Positions 9,724 through 18,824 of a stretch of 64,000 bases of DNA are shown piece by piece. Position 1 is the first letter of the stretch. Each line of letters begins with the position of its first letter. A program made the position numbers and the translations under genes. A model generated the notes under the pieces. It was given only the letters and a program-made list of their open reading frames with translations, did no database searches and was not told where the DNA came from. Origin of the DNA: Mucilaginibacter sp. (GTDB lineage Bacteria > Bacteroidota > Bacteroidia > Sphingobacteriales > Sphingobacteriaceae); NCBI RefSeq assembly GCF_028288185.1, contig NZ_JAQBOF010000011.1, positions 62,001-126,000 of the forward strand, written 5' to 3'.

Positions 9724-10751
9724 ATAAATTGTATTTGAAGATTAACGGTATAATTATCAGCAGTTTGATCTATCACCAGGTTATGCTTGCCGGGATATAA
9801 AAGGTCAAGCCGCCTTTTTACATTGTTTAAACCGATGCCGTGATGTCCATCTGTTGGCATGTCATTGGGGTTGTAGGTGTTGGATACATTAAAGCTGAGC
9901 GATTTTGAATCAGCCTTTAAGTGTCCTGTAATTACAGGATTTATGATATCGCCGGTACCATACTTAAAAGCGTTTTCAACAAACGGAATAAGCAACATCG
10001 GCTCAATTGTTTGTTCGGGGCTGGCTATGTCAAATATAAAATTGGCTTTAACCTGATCTTCAAACCGTAATTTCTGTAAGTCTATATAGCTGCGCAGGTA
10101 ATCGGATTTTTGCTGTAAGGTTACTTTTTCCTCATCGGTAATATAAAGCATGTAACGCAATAATTGCGATAGCTGCATAAGGGTGGGTTCAACCGCCGGT
10201 GGGTTTAACCGGGATAAGGCAACTATGCTATTAATTACATTAAAAATAAAATGAGGGCTTATTTGCGAACGCAAAAAAGCTAATTCAGACACTAAGGCAG
10301 AATTGGTAATATCGCGGCTGTTATTGATCTGCCTGAACCGGTCTGCAAGGTAACGGTAGGCAAAAGCCGCGGCTGTAATTGCGGTAAGCGGTAATAAATT
10401 GAAATGGGCCATTAAAGGAGGCGGACCAAGCGGGAAACCTCTTTTGGGGAATACCGGTTGTGTATGTACAATGCAGAGGTCAATTACAACAAAACATACA
10501 GCAAGTAAAGTAAAATATAACCAGGGTTTATTTTGCTGATTAAGAAACCGCGGGATAAGCAAAAATGCGTTAAGATAAAATTGAACGGCCAGCAGCAGGT
10601 TGATAAACAGAAAACGCCATGGCGAAAACAACATGCGAAAGCCGGGATTGACCGGCCTAATTAAAATGGGCAATAGGGTAATAAATGCCCAAAACAGCAG
10701 GTGCAGCAATATTTCAATAAAAGAGGCTGTTTTTAAACGCTTAAACATCAT
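9720..10751 (-). CDS. LytS/YehU-type membrane sensor histidine kinase
   Basis: 343 residues with about four transmembrane helices in the first 135 residues and no large extracellular sensor domain. The His_kinase (PF06580-type) box LRSQISPHFIFNVINS places the phosphorylated His at residue 167. The catalytic domain has an N box (LLIPFVENAFKYG) and a G box (HHGIGLNNVKRRL). The gene overlaps the LytTR regulator by 4 bases, which makes a translationally coupled two-component system. The 270-base gap upstream separates it from the divergent plus-strand gene at 11022 and should hold promoters for both. Confidence 0.92.
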   Translation of the reverse strand: MMFKRLKTASFIEILLHLLFWAFITLLPILIRPVNPGFRMLFSPWRFLFINLLLAVQFYLNAFLLIPRFLNQQNKPWLYFTLLAVCFVVIDLCIVHTQPVFPKRGFPLGPPPLMAHFNLLPLTAITAAAFAYRYLADRFRQINNSRDITNSALVSELAFLRSQISPHFIFNVINSIVALSRLNPPAVEPTLMQLSQLLRYMLYITDEEKVTLQQKSDYLRSYIDLQKLRFEDQVKANFIFDIASPEQTIEPMLLIPFVENAFKYGTGDIINPVITGHLKADSKSLSFNVSNTYNPNDMPTDGHHGIGLNNVKRRLDLLYPGKHNLVIDQTADNYTVNLQIQFI

Positions 10752-11021
10752 ACCACATCAAATCCCTGATTTTGTCTATAACAAGTACAATTATCGCTAT
10801 AAAAACTAAACGCGTTTATAAGCAGAAGGACAAACAATAAGGTTTTAACATTATTTAACTTATATAGATGAAACTCAATGTTATTAAGCCAATACAGATG
10901 CAAATGGGTCACCTATAATTGTAACAAATGCCTAACATAACAAGGTTATGCTAATAAACTGTTGCGTTTAAATATATTATCTTATAAATTGCTTTAACCC
11001 AATTATTAACCTCTTATTGCC

Positions 11022-13754
11022 ATGACTGAAAATAATCTGCCCGTAAACACTACGGACAATGACTATGAACTTGACCGTCGACATTTTTTAAAAATAATGG
11101 GCATCACCACTGTAGGTTTGCCACTGACGGGATTTGCCAATTTTAATGCACAAGGCGTTTCATTTGTTGTTGATCCTAATGATGCAATAGCGGTGTCAGC
11201 ATCGGTACAATGGGCAATTGACGAGCTGGAAACAGCGCTTAAAGCCCAGGGTGTCGCTATTCAGCATTGTGCAAGTATAGATAAGGCAATAAGCGGTAAC
11301 TTATGCATACCTATCGCGGCAGCAAAGTCGGCAATGGCTAAGCCTTTACTTAAAAAGGCGGGTGCTAATATTCCTGCTGTTCCCGAAGCTATGGGGTTAG
11401 TCCCGGCTATGCATGGTGTCCGCCCAATTTTAATAGCTACCGGCCATGATGAGCGCGGGGTAATTTATTCGCTGTTAGAATTAACAGACAGGATTAATTG
11501 TTCTGCATCGCCACTGTCATCCATACACCTATCAAAACCAATAATTGAGCAGCCTTTAAATAAAGTGCGATCAATAAACCGCATGTTTTGCAGTGATGTA
11601 GAGGACAAGCCCTGGTATAACGACCACGAAATGTGGCCCCAATATTTAACCATGCTGGCTACCCAACGGTTTAATTGCTTTAATTTATCGCTGGGTTTAG
11701 GTTATGATTTTTTAACTGGCGTAACCGATGCTTATTTCCTTTTTGCCTATCCGTTCCTATTATCAGTGCCCGGTTATAATGTGCGCGTACCGCAGCTTCC
11801 GGATGCCGAACGCGACCAGAACTTAAAGATGTTGAAATTTATCAGCGAGCAAACGGTAGCCCGGGGTATGAACTTTAACCTGGGGATATGGATGCATGGC
11901 TACCAATGGATAAAAGCTCCAAATGCTAATTATACCATAGAAGGGTTAACTAAAGAAACCCACGCGGCCTATTGCCGCGATGCAATCAGTTTACTGTTAA
12001 AAGAATGCCCCAATATAAGCGGTGTAACATTGCGTATCCATGGCGAGAGCGGGGTAACCGAAGGCAGTTACGATTTTTGGAAAACTATATTTAGCGGTGT
12101 GGCCAATTGCGGCCGAGTGGTGCCCATAAATCTGCACGCCAAGGGGCTTGACCCCGAAATGCTGAATAATGCTTTGTCATCCGGCGTGCCAATATCAATA
12201 TCGCCTAAATACTGGATGGAGCATTTGGGCATGCCATATATGCAGGCAGATATTCGCGAACCGGAGATTCCTAAGCCTAATAAAAAAACATCAAAGCTGA
12301 TGAATTTAAGCGAGGGTTCGCGCAGCTTTACCCGCTATAGTTATGGCGACTTCATGAAAGAAGATAAAAAATACGAAGTGGTCCACCGTATATGGCCGGG
12401 TAGCCAACGCTTTTTATTATGGGGCGACCCGGTAATGGGTGCGGCGCAATCGCGCGCGTTTAGCTTTTGTGGAAGCTCGGGGGTAGACTTGATGGATCCG
12501 CTATCTTTTAAAGGTAGGCGTGGCTCGGGCATTCCCGGAGATCGTTGTGCTTATGAAGACGTGTCACTTCGCCCACGTTGGGATTGGGAGAAATACTTGT
12601 ACAGCCTGCGAATATTTGGCCGTACGCTTTATAACCCCGATACGGATAATGATGTTTGGCAACGCTATTTACGCAAAAACTTTGGTGGAGGAGCGCCTAG
12701 CGCACAACAGGCGCTGGCCAGTGCAACCTGTATATTACCAACTGTATTAACCGCTCATGGCGAGTCGGCAGCTAATAATGCTTACTGGCCGGAGATGTAC
12801 ACCAACATGTCGATAGTTGCTGTATTGCGAGATCAAATAGGAGATACACCATCGCCGCATGTTTTTGGCGCGGTTAGCCCGGCCGATCCGCAATTGTTTT
12901 TAAGCATTAATGATTTTGCAAAAGAGCTGGTAACTGGCAAGCACAGTGGTAAGTATACACCACTTGAAGTTGCACAATGGCTTTACGATGCTGCCGATAT
13001 TGCAGAAAGTTCCTTACATCAAGCCAGCGTAAAAGCCATTAACAAAACCAAGCCGGAATACCGACGCTGGGCTGTTGATATAACTATGCAGGTAGGTTTA
13101 GGGCGATTCTTTGCCACTAAGTTTGTATCGGCCGTGTTGTATAATATCTATGAGCAAACCGGCGATCGCGTAGCTTTGGAAGCCTCGCTAAAGGAATATA
13201 AAGCAGCAAGAGAACATTGGGTTAAACTTGCCAATACCGCCAAAGGCGTTTATATGAAAGACGTAACCGCCGGCGAGAACCCCTGGCTGCGCGGCCACTG
13301 GTTAGACAGATTACCGGGCATTGATAAAGACGTTGATCGCATGAGCAAAATACTGGATGACGTTAAGCCAAACGACACACGCCAGCCGGTAGCCATCATG
13401 GCCGTTAACGCCTGTTTAAATCGCACCAAACGAGCAGTTGCCAAATGCAGTCATGTGCCTCTTAAAACCTTTACACCCGGCAGCGCGGTTAATCTGAATA
13501 TAATGTTTGATAAAATGCCGGCATCGGCTAAATTATATTACAGGCATGTTAATATGGCCGAAAGACATGAAAGTGTTGAAATGAAAGCATCGGGTAATAG
13601 TTATACAGCAACCATCTCAGCCGCTTATACCCAATCGCCTTACCCATTGGAGTATTATTTTGAGTTGGAGGAAAGTCCTAAATCAGTTATCCTATATCCT
13701 GGCTTTAACGAGCTGCGGAATAATCAGCCATATTTTGTGATAAGGCGGACCTAA
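11022..13754 (+). CDS. Tat-exported GH20/GH67-like glycoside hydrolase-related protein
   Basis: 910 residues. The N-terminus DRRHFLKIMGITTVGLPL is a twin-arginine type signal. Next comes a region like the N-terminal domain of GH67 alpha-glucuronidases and GH20 hexosaminidases (SVQWAIDELETAL, GHDERGVIYSLLELTDRI). A TIM-barrel-like domain with many aromatic residues follows, and the C-terminus is beta-rich (KLYYRHVNMAERHESVEM). The substrate is unknown, and the catalytic carboxylates cannot be placed reliably by eye; E and D in VTLRIHGESGVTEGSYDFW are candidates. It stands alone on the plus strand with divergent kinase genes behind it. A catalytically inactive or new family is possible. Confidence 0.55.
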   Translation: MTENNLPVNTTDNDYELDRRHFLKIMGITTVGLPLTGFANFNAQGVSFVVDPNDAIAVSASVQWAIDELETALKAQGVAIQHCASIDKAISGNLCIPIAAAKSAMAKPLLKKAGANIPAVPEAMGLVPAMHGVRPILIATGHDERGVIYSLLELTDRINCSASPLSSIHLSKPIIEQPLNKVRSINRMFCSDVEDKPWYNDHEMWPQYLTMLATQRFNCFNLSLGLGYDFLTGVTDAYFLFAYPFLLSVPGYNVRVPQLPDAERDQNLKMLKFISEQTVARGMNFNLGIWMHGYQWIKAPNANYTIEGLTKETHAAYCRDAISLLLKECPNISGVTLRIHGESGVTEGSYDFWKTIFSGVANCGRVVPINLHAKGLDPEMLNNALSSGVPISISPKYWMEHLGMPYMQADIREPEIPKPNKKTSKLMNLSEGSRSFTRYSYGDFMKEDKKYEVVHRIWPGSQRFLLWGDPVMGAAQSRAFSFCGSSGVDLMDPLSFKGRRGSGIPGDRCAYEDVSLRPRWDWEKYLYSLRIFGRTLYNPDTDNDVWQRYLRKNFGGGAPSAQQALASATCILPTVLTAHGESAANNAYWPEMYTNMSIVAVLRDQIGDTPSPHVFGAVSPADPQLFLSINDFAKELVTGKHSGKYTPLEVAQWLYDAADIAESSLHQASVKAINKTKPEYRRWAVDITMQVGLGRFFATKFVSAVLYNIYEQTGDRVALEASLKEYKAAREHWVKLANTAKGVYMKDVTAGENPWLRGHWLDRLPGIDKDVDRMSKILDDVKPNDTRQPVAIMAVNACLNRTKRAVAKCSHVPLKTFTPGSAVNLNIMFDKMPASAKLYYRHVNMAERHESVEMKASGNSYTATISAAYTQSPYPLEYYFELEESPKSVILYPGFNELRNNQPYFVIRRT

Positions 13755-13915
13755 ATGAAAAGACTGTTATGGATATTGCCGTACGTAGGTTAATCCCAGG
13801 TTCGATAATATTGAATAATGAAGGCCTTTCGAGCATCTTTGTTTCACACGAGAGGGACACTTTTATTTGACTATCAATATGTAATGGCGAGATAAGTCCC
13901 ATCAAAAAGAAATAG

Positions 13916-15949
13916 CTATAACGGCAATTCAATAAAAAAAGTAGTGCTAAAGCCAGGGGAACTTTCAAACCATAATTTACCATTATGGCTTTCAATTATC
14001 CTTTTGGAGATAGATAGACCAAGGCCAAAAGGCTGTTCTCCATCTGTACCTACTCTTTTGGCGGAAGTAAACATTTCAAAAATGTTGTCCTTGTCTTGAT
14101 CGGGTATGCCCATGCCATTGTCGGCAATGGCTATTAATATTTTCCCTTTATCGGCTATAGCTTTTATGTTTACCAATATCATACCTCCCTCATAACTAAA
14201 TTTAATGGCGTTAACAATTATGTTATTAAAAACGCGCCATATTTTTTCATGGTTGATAGAAGTTATAATCGGTGTCTCGCTGCTTTTAAATATAATTTGT
14301 TGTTTCTTTTCGTTGGCTTTGAATTGTAGCAATTCTACCGAGTCGCGCAGTAACTCGTTAATATCAAGTCTTTGTTTAACCATCGGCTCGTCCTCCTCAG
14401 CAAGGCCGGATTTTAGCAGCTCGTTTATCATTTCTAACGAATGCATACCAGTAGCTTCCAAAAGTTTCAGCAGGTGTTTATTTTCTTCGGATGATTCACC
14501 CTCAATTACGGCATTGGCCAGGCCAATCATTCCCGATAGTGGGTTCCTCAGATCATGCGCCATGATGCGCATTATACGTACAATGTTTTGATTGGCACGC
14601 TCCAGCTCTTCTAGTGTTTGTTGTAATTGCTCATTTTGCAAACGCGTGTTTTTATGATTTTTACGGCTTTCTTTTAAAACCCGGCTAATAAACATGCTGA
14701 CAGCCAGCAAAAGCACAACTAAAACCGTAGCGCCAATAATATATAATTTTTCCAGCCTTTCGGTATGTCCCATATCGGCAAGTAAATTTTCGCGATGAAT
14801 TGTATTTAACTCGCGGTCAACATCCAGCCGATGTATTTTGGCATTGGTTTTATCTAACGAATCTTTTAGGCGGATATATTTTGACTGATACTGATAGGCA
14901 TCATTTGCCTGGTGCTGAGTAAACAGATAGTGTGCGTACAATCGGTTCCATTCTATGTTCGGTACAGGGTTATCCTTGCTGTAAAGATCAAGCAGGTTGC
15001 GGCTTTTCGCAAAATATTCTTTAGCCTTAGCGTATTGCCTTGTTTGTAAATACAATTCGGCAAGCTTGGTAAATGGTGGTATGCGCATGCCGTCCACATC
15101 TTTAATTGGTATGGCAATACAAGCCAATAGATAACGCTCGGCTTCGGGCAGGTTTCCTTGTTTAAAATAAAGGCCGCCTAAATTATCATACACTACAATA
15201 CGGGGTGCTGCTATGCTCTTTTTATCTACAGCTCCCAATGCTTCTGTTTTATTAATATAAGCCAGATCTATTTTATAATAATAAGCGGCGCTATCAAACA
15301 TTTCGGCTTTTTGGTAGGATACGCCAATATTATCTAAGGCCGCCTGTGTTAAAAAAAACAATTTTACCGATGATTTGGGTTTGGGACATAATTGTAATTG
15401 ATGGTAACTTTCTACCCAATATCTTGCTGCCTGAGCATAACTTTGTTGGTTAAAATAAATATCGGCTATTTTCGAAACCAAATTACCACCATCGCAATTG
15501 CCGTTTGATAATGATTTTTTGGCCTTATCATAATACTCCAAAGCAGTTTCATATTGTTTAATTGCCATACTGGCATCTCCTTTGGCTAATAAGGCTTTAA
15601 AGTAGTCTTCAGGGTATTTTTCAATGATGTCCTTGTCTGCAAAAATGGCTAATGCACTATCGGCATAAAGTCCCATTATATAAAGGTTGATCCCCTCGTT
15701 ATGGGCAGACATGTAATCGTAATAAGCGCTTAATTGGGGATTGTCGCTTTTAAATTGGGCACGTTGTTTTAACAATATTTGGCTTGCGCTATCGCCTTTA
15801 CCGGCCATTACCAGGCTATCTGCGTTTTGTACATATTGTTTTAAAAGAGATGTGGATTGATCGTCTGAAGAAACACAAGAAGACAATGACAACGAAATGC
15901 AAATTATAAAGGATGCTATAACAATAAAACCGTAGCGATTAATAGGCAT
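13916..15949 (-). CDS. TPR-containing sensor histidine kinase
   Basis: The start at 15949 (MPINRYGFIVIASFI) gives a signal peptide that ends in a possible lipobox (SLSSC); a longer frame adds 15 residues. About six tetratricopeptide repeats fill residues 30-370, for example KALLAKGDASMAIKQYETAL and YDNLGGLYFKQGNLPEAERY. One transmembrane helix lies near 398-422, followed by a coiled coil. The HisKA box RIMAHDLRNPLSG has His465, and the ATPase domain ends with GLGLSISKRIIE. The periplasmic TPR array is probably the sensor. No response regulator lies next to it, so it is an orphan kinase. Lipidation together with a membrane helix would be unusual, and the Cys may be coincidental. Confidence 0.88.
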   Translation of the reverse strand: MPINRYGFIVIASFIICISLSLSSCVSSDDQSTSLLKQYVQNADSLVMAGKGDSASQILLKQRAQFKSDNPQLSAYYDYMSAHNEGINLYIMGLYADSALAIFADKDIIEKYPEDYFKALLAKGDASMAIKQYETALEYYDKAKKSLSNGNCDGGNLVSKIADIYFNQQSYAQAARYWVESYHQLQLCPKPKSSVKLFFLTQAALDNIGVSYQKAEMFDSAAYYYKIDLAYINKTEALGAVDKKSIAAPRIVVYDNLGGLYFKQGNLPEAERYLLACIAIPIKDVDGMRIPPFTKLAELYLQTRQYAKAKEYFAKSRNLLDLYSKDNPVPNIEWNRLYAHYLFTQHQANDAYQYQSKYIRLKDSLDKTNAKIHRLDVDRELNTIHRENLLADMGHTERLEKLYIIGATVLVVLLLAVSMFISRVLKESRKNHKNTRLQNEQLQQTLEELERANQNIVRIMRIMAHDLRNPLSGMIGLANAVIEGESSEENKHLLKLLEATGMHSLEMINELLKSGLAEEDEPMVKQRLDINELLRDSVELLQFKANEKKQQIIFKSSETPIITSINHEKIWRVFNNIIVNAIKFSYEGGMILVNIKAIADKGKILIAIADNGMGIPDQDKDNIFEMFTSAKRVGTDGEQPFGLGLSISKRIIESHNGKLWFESSPGFSTTFFIELPL

Positions 15950-16071
15950 GACGAACAAAGACAAATGTGATAGTTTGGATCCAAAGGTAATCAATTTATA
16001 GCATTCTTGCTATAAATGAACGCATTAACGAGTAAAAGACCACCCAGGGTGGACAAAAAGGGGACATTGGC

Positions 16072-17112
16072 TTACAGCGTTTCCTTAATAGTTTTTTCTT
16101 TGCGTTTTATAAAAGGCTTTTCAATGAATATCCATGATAGGAATGCGGCAACATAGGTCATGGCTAATACCATGGCTAAATTTACCGACCCGGTAAGCTT
16201 TTCCTGAACTATTACGCCCATTATTAAACCATGATAAATATAAATACCGTACGAGATATCGTTGGTGCGTAATATCTTTTTAGCAATTCCCGGCAAGGTG
16301 TATGCCATCGAAATAACAGTAAAGCCCAGCAACGCATATTTAATATAACCATAAGTTGCCTCTGATACGGGTATAAGTATTGGCGATATAGTGTAAACAA
16401 ACAATAAATAAGCAATGACCCAGTAATGGGCTTTGTTAAAAATAAACTTCGATTTAAATAGCTGTAATTTTTGAAAAACAACTCCCACCAAAAAAAGATA
16501 GATATGTGGTGTAAAGGTATAACCCATAGCTTTTTTAAATGAATAGTGTTGCGTTTGAAACAAATAATTAACAAACGCAAACAGCACTATTAACCCCAAA
16601 AACCAATAAACAATCGATTTTTTTGGAACCAGCATATACAGGATAGGTAATACTATATAAAACTGCAATTCGACAGTTATTGACCATAACGCGCCGTTAT
16701 ATGAACCGAAACCCCAGTTGCTTAAAAAGCCCGGCGTATAAATTATACCTATCATTTGCGCCGGTAGCCATTTTAATGCCTCCATATTAAGAAAACTTAT
16801 ACCGGTTAACGATATGGCGATAATGGTAATAAACAAGCATCCCCATAAACCGGGAAATATCCGTAACGCGCGGTTTTTAAAATAGGTGCCCAAATCATGG
16901 TTACGCTCAAGCGATGCGGATATCAAATACCCACTTACCATAAAAAACACGGGCACACCGGGAAACAGATATAAAGTCTCGTTTAAATAGAAGCCCAATT
17001 TTGTGGGATGTATATGTTGAAAAAAGTGATCGAAAACTACTTGAGTGGCAGCCATCAGCCGTAACAGGTCAAAATTATTTACTTTGAATTCGACTTGTTG
17101 TGTTTGTTTCAA
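16072..17112 (-). CDS. Acyltransferase family 3 (OafA/YrhL-like), TTG start proposed
   Basis: An integral membrane O-acyltransferase with about ten helices. The family opening NNFDLLRLMAATQVVFDHFF carries the conserved His, and PGVPVFFMVSGYLISAS and FKNRALRIFPGLW are further signatures. Such enzymes acetylate extracellular polysaccharide, peptidoglycan or lipid sugars; the acceptor here is unknown. No ATG precedes the conserved region. In-frame TTG codons occur at 17112 and at 17226, but the second lies inside the divergent glycerate kinase gene. I therefore take TTG at 17112, which leaves 63 bases between the two starts. The C-terminus is Lys/Glu-rich (KRKEKTIKETL). Confidence 0.82.
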   Translation of the reverse strand: MKQTQQVEFKVNNFDLLRLMAATQVVFDHFFQHIHPTKLGFYLNETLYLFPGVPVFFMVSGYLISASLERNHDLGTYFKNRALRIFPGLWGCLFITIIAISLTGISFLNMEALKWLPAQMIGIIYTPGFLSNWGFGSYNGALWSITVELQFYIVLPILYMLVPKKSIVYWFLGLIVLFAFVNYLFQTQHYSFKKAMGYTFTPHIYLFLVGVVFQKLQLFKSKFIFNKAHYWVIAYLLFVYTISPILIPVSEATYGYIKYALLGFTVISMAYTLPGIAKKILRTNDISYGIYIYHGLIMGVIVQEKLTGSVNLAMVLAMTYVAAFLSWIFIEKPFIKRKEKTIKETL

Positions 17113-17175
17113 AAGACGGCGCAGTTTTAATAAAGGTAAAAAAATAATGTAAAGAAATACCGTTAATTTGGCTGT

Positions 17176-18306
17176 ATGAATATTTTGATTGCCCCCAATG
17201 CTTTTAAAAACAGCCTCGATGCGCAAAGTGTTGCCGAGGCTATTGCGTTAGGATTAGAACAAAGTAATTTGAATTGCCAATGCCAACTTTTCCCGGTTGG
17301 CGATGGTGGTGACGGAACGGGTGAGCTATTGATCAAACACCTTCATGGTACAATAATAAATGCAAACGTGCACGATGCATTGGGCCGTGAAATCACAGCC
17401 TCGTTCGGATTGGTTGATAATGGCCGTACGGCGGTAATTGAGATGGCAAACGCATCGGGCATTCGTTTATTAAAACCAACAGAATTAAACCCAATGCAGG
17501 CCAATACAACCGGTACCGGCGAGTTAATAAAAGCCGCGCTTGGTAAAGGGGTTAATAAAATTATAATCGGCATGGGTGGCTCGGCAACGGTAGATGGAGG
17601 TATAGGCATTTTAAGCGTTTTAGGCGTTAGGTTTTTAGATGCTGAAGGGCAAGAGCTACAACCGATCCCCGCTAAATTAGAAGCAATGGAAAGTGTCGAC
17701 CTGTCTGGTTTAGACAAACTAGTACTGGCTTGCGAGATAGTTATACTATGCGATGTTGATAATAAACTATTAGGCAATGAAGGCGCGGCGACGGTTTTTG
17801 GGCCTCAAAAAGGGGCAGCACCCCATGATGTGGTAAAACTTGATACTATGCTGAGTAAACTAGCCGCTATAGCTTTGCAGCAAACTGGCAAAGATATGAC
17901 TACTATTAAGCACAGCGGCACCGCCGGCGGTGCCGCCGCAGGATTATACGCTTTTTTAAATGCCCGCTTAATGAGTGGCGCAAATAGCTTTTTAGAACTT
18001 ACCGGTTTTAATGATGCCCTGCAAAATGCCGACCTGGTAATTACCGGCGAAGGCGCCATTGACGAACAAACCTTGCAAGGAAAAGCACCGGGTGTAGTAG
18101 CCGGGTTAGCCAAAAAGAAAAATATTAAAGTGATAGGTTTAGCCGGAAAAGTGCCCTTAGCCCCCAGCGCGGCACTTAATCAATACTTTGATACATTGCT
18201 TTCGATTAATAAAGAACCTACAGACCTGCCGACTGCCTTAAAGCACACACGCGAAAACCTGGTATACGCTGCCAAAGAAATTGGCGATTCATTAGTTGTA
18301 AACTAG
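17176..18306 (+). CDS. Glycerate kinase (GarK/GlxK family)
   Basis: 376 residues, matching the usual length. Recognisable family blocks are NAFKNSLDA at the N-terminus, PVGDGGDGTGELL, IGMGGSATVDGGIGIL, GAAPHDVV, GTAGGAAAGLYAFL and DLVITGEGAIDEQTLQGKAPGVV. The enzyme phosphorylates D-glycerate to 2-phosphoglycerate (or 3-phosphoglycerate in some members) and feeds glycerate from sugar-acid or glyoxylate breakdown into glycolysis. It runs divergently from the acyltransferase with a very short shared upstream region. No other glycerate-pathway gene is adjacent. The family is secure, but GarK and GlxK cannot be told apart, so no symbol is given. Confidence 0.93.
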   Translation: MNILIAPNAFKNSLDAQSVAEAIALGLEQSNLNCQCQLFPVGDGGDGTGELLIKHLHGTIINANVHDALGREITASFGLVDNGRTAVIEMANASGIRLLKPTELNPMQANTTGTGELIKAALGKGVNKIIIGMGGSATVDGGIGILSVLGVRFLDAEGQELQPIPAKLEAMESVDLSGLDKLVLACEIVILCDVDNKLLGNEGAATVFGPQKGAAPHDVVKLDTMLSKLAAIALQQTGKDMTTIKHSGTAGGAAAGLYAFLNARLMSGANSFLELTGFNDALQNADLVITGEGAIDEQTLQGKAPGVVAGLAKKKNIKVIGLAGKVPLAPSAALNQYFDTLLSINKEPTDLPTALKHTRENLVYAAKEIGDSLVVN

Positions 18307-18473
18307 CCCCGCACACTCAAATAAACAGTCGTTTAATACCATTGTACCAAGCCAAAACAACCAACGGTTGTAGGGGTGGCATGTTAATTGCATTTATAAG
18401 AATGCCAACTCGCAGTTTTTACCTAAAAAACATTTATATGCACTTCCCCCTGTTTACTTTAGCAACTACGAAT

Positions 18474-18803
18474 ATGATACAGGCAAACATTAACAGCCAG
18501 ACCTACTTCTTTACGGTAAACCATATAACCAAAGAAACAAGTGGTAAACTAATATATGGTATAAGCATCAATAATATCCACTACTTTTTAAGCAAAACAT
18601 CAGGCATTAATGATGGCGCGCAACTAGATAATAACACACCTTTTACCAGCGAAATACTTAAAGAACTTGATGCGGTTATAACAGAGATAGAGTTAAAATA
18701 TAAAAAACGCCAAACACTTGAGAATATAAACAGAGAAATATTCAGCATACTTATAAGGTTGCGTAGCATAGGATTAAAGAGGTTTAAAAAGCTCGCCATT
18801 TAA
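18474..18803 (+). CDS. Small protein of unknown function
   Basis: With the ATG at 18474 the product has 109 residues and begins MIQANINSQTYFFTV; an upstream extension of 44 residues looks non-coding. A near-consensus box TACTTTAG at 18456-18463 would serve this start. The N-terminal half is beta-like and the C-terminal half is a charged helix rich in Lys, Arg and Leu (ELKYKKRQTLENINREIF). It resembles small cytoplasmic proteins that are specific to Sphingobacteriaceae; I know no function. It converges on the gene at 18825 with 21 bases between them. Confidence 0.55.
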   Translation: MIQANINSQTYFFTVNHITKETSGKLIYGISINNIHYFLSKTSGINDGAQLDNNTPFTSEILKELDAVITEIELKYKKRQTLENINREIFSILIRLRSIGLKRFKKLAI

Positions 18804-18824
18804 TAGGACAATAAAGCAACTTAG

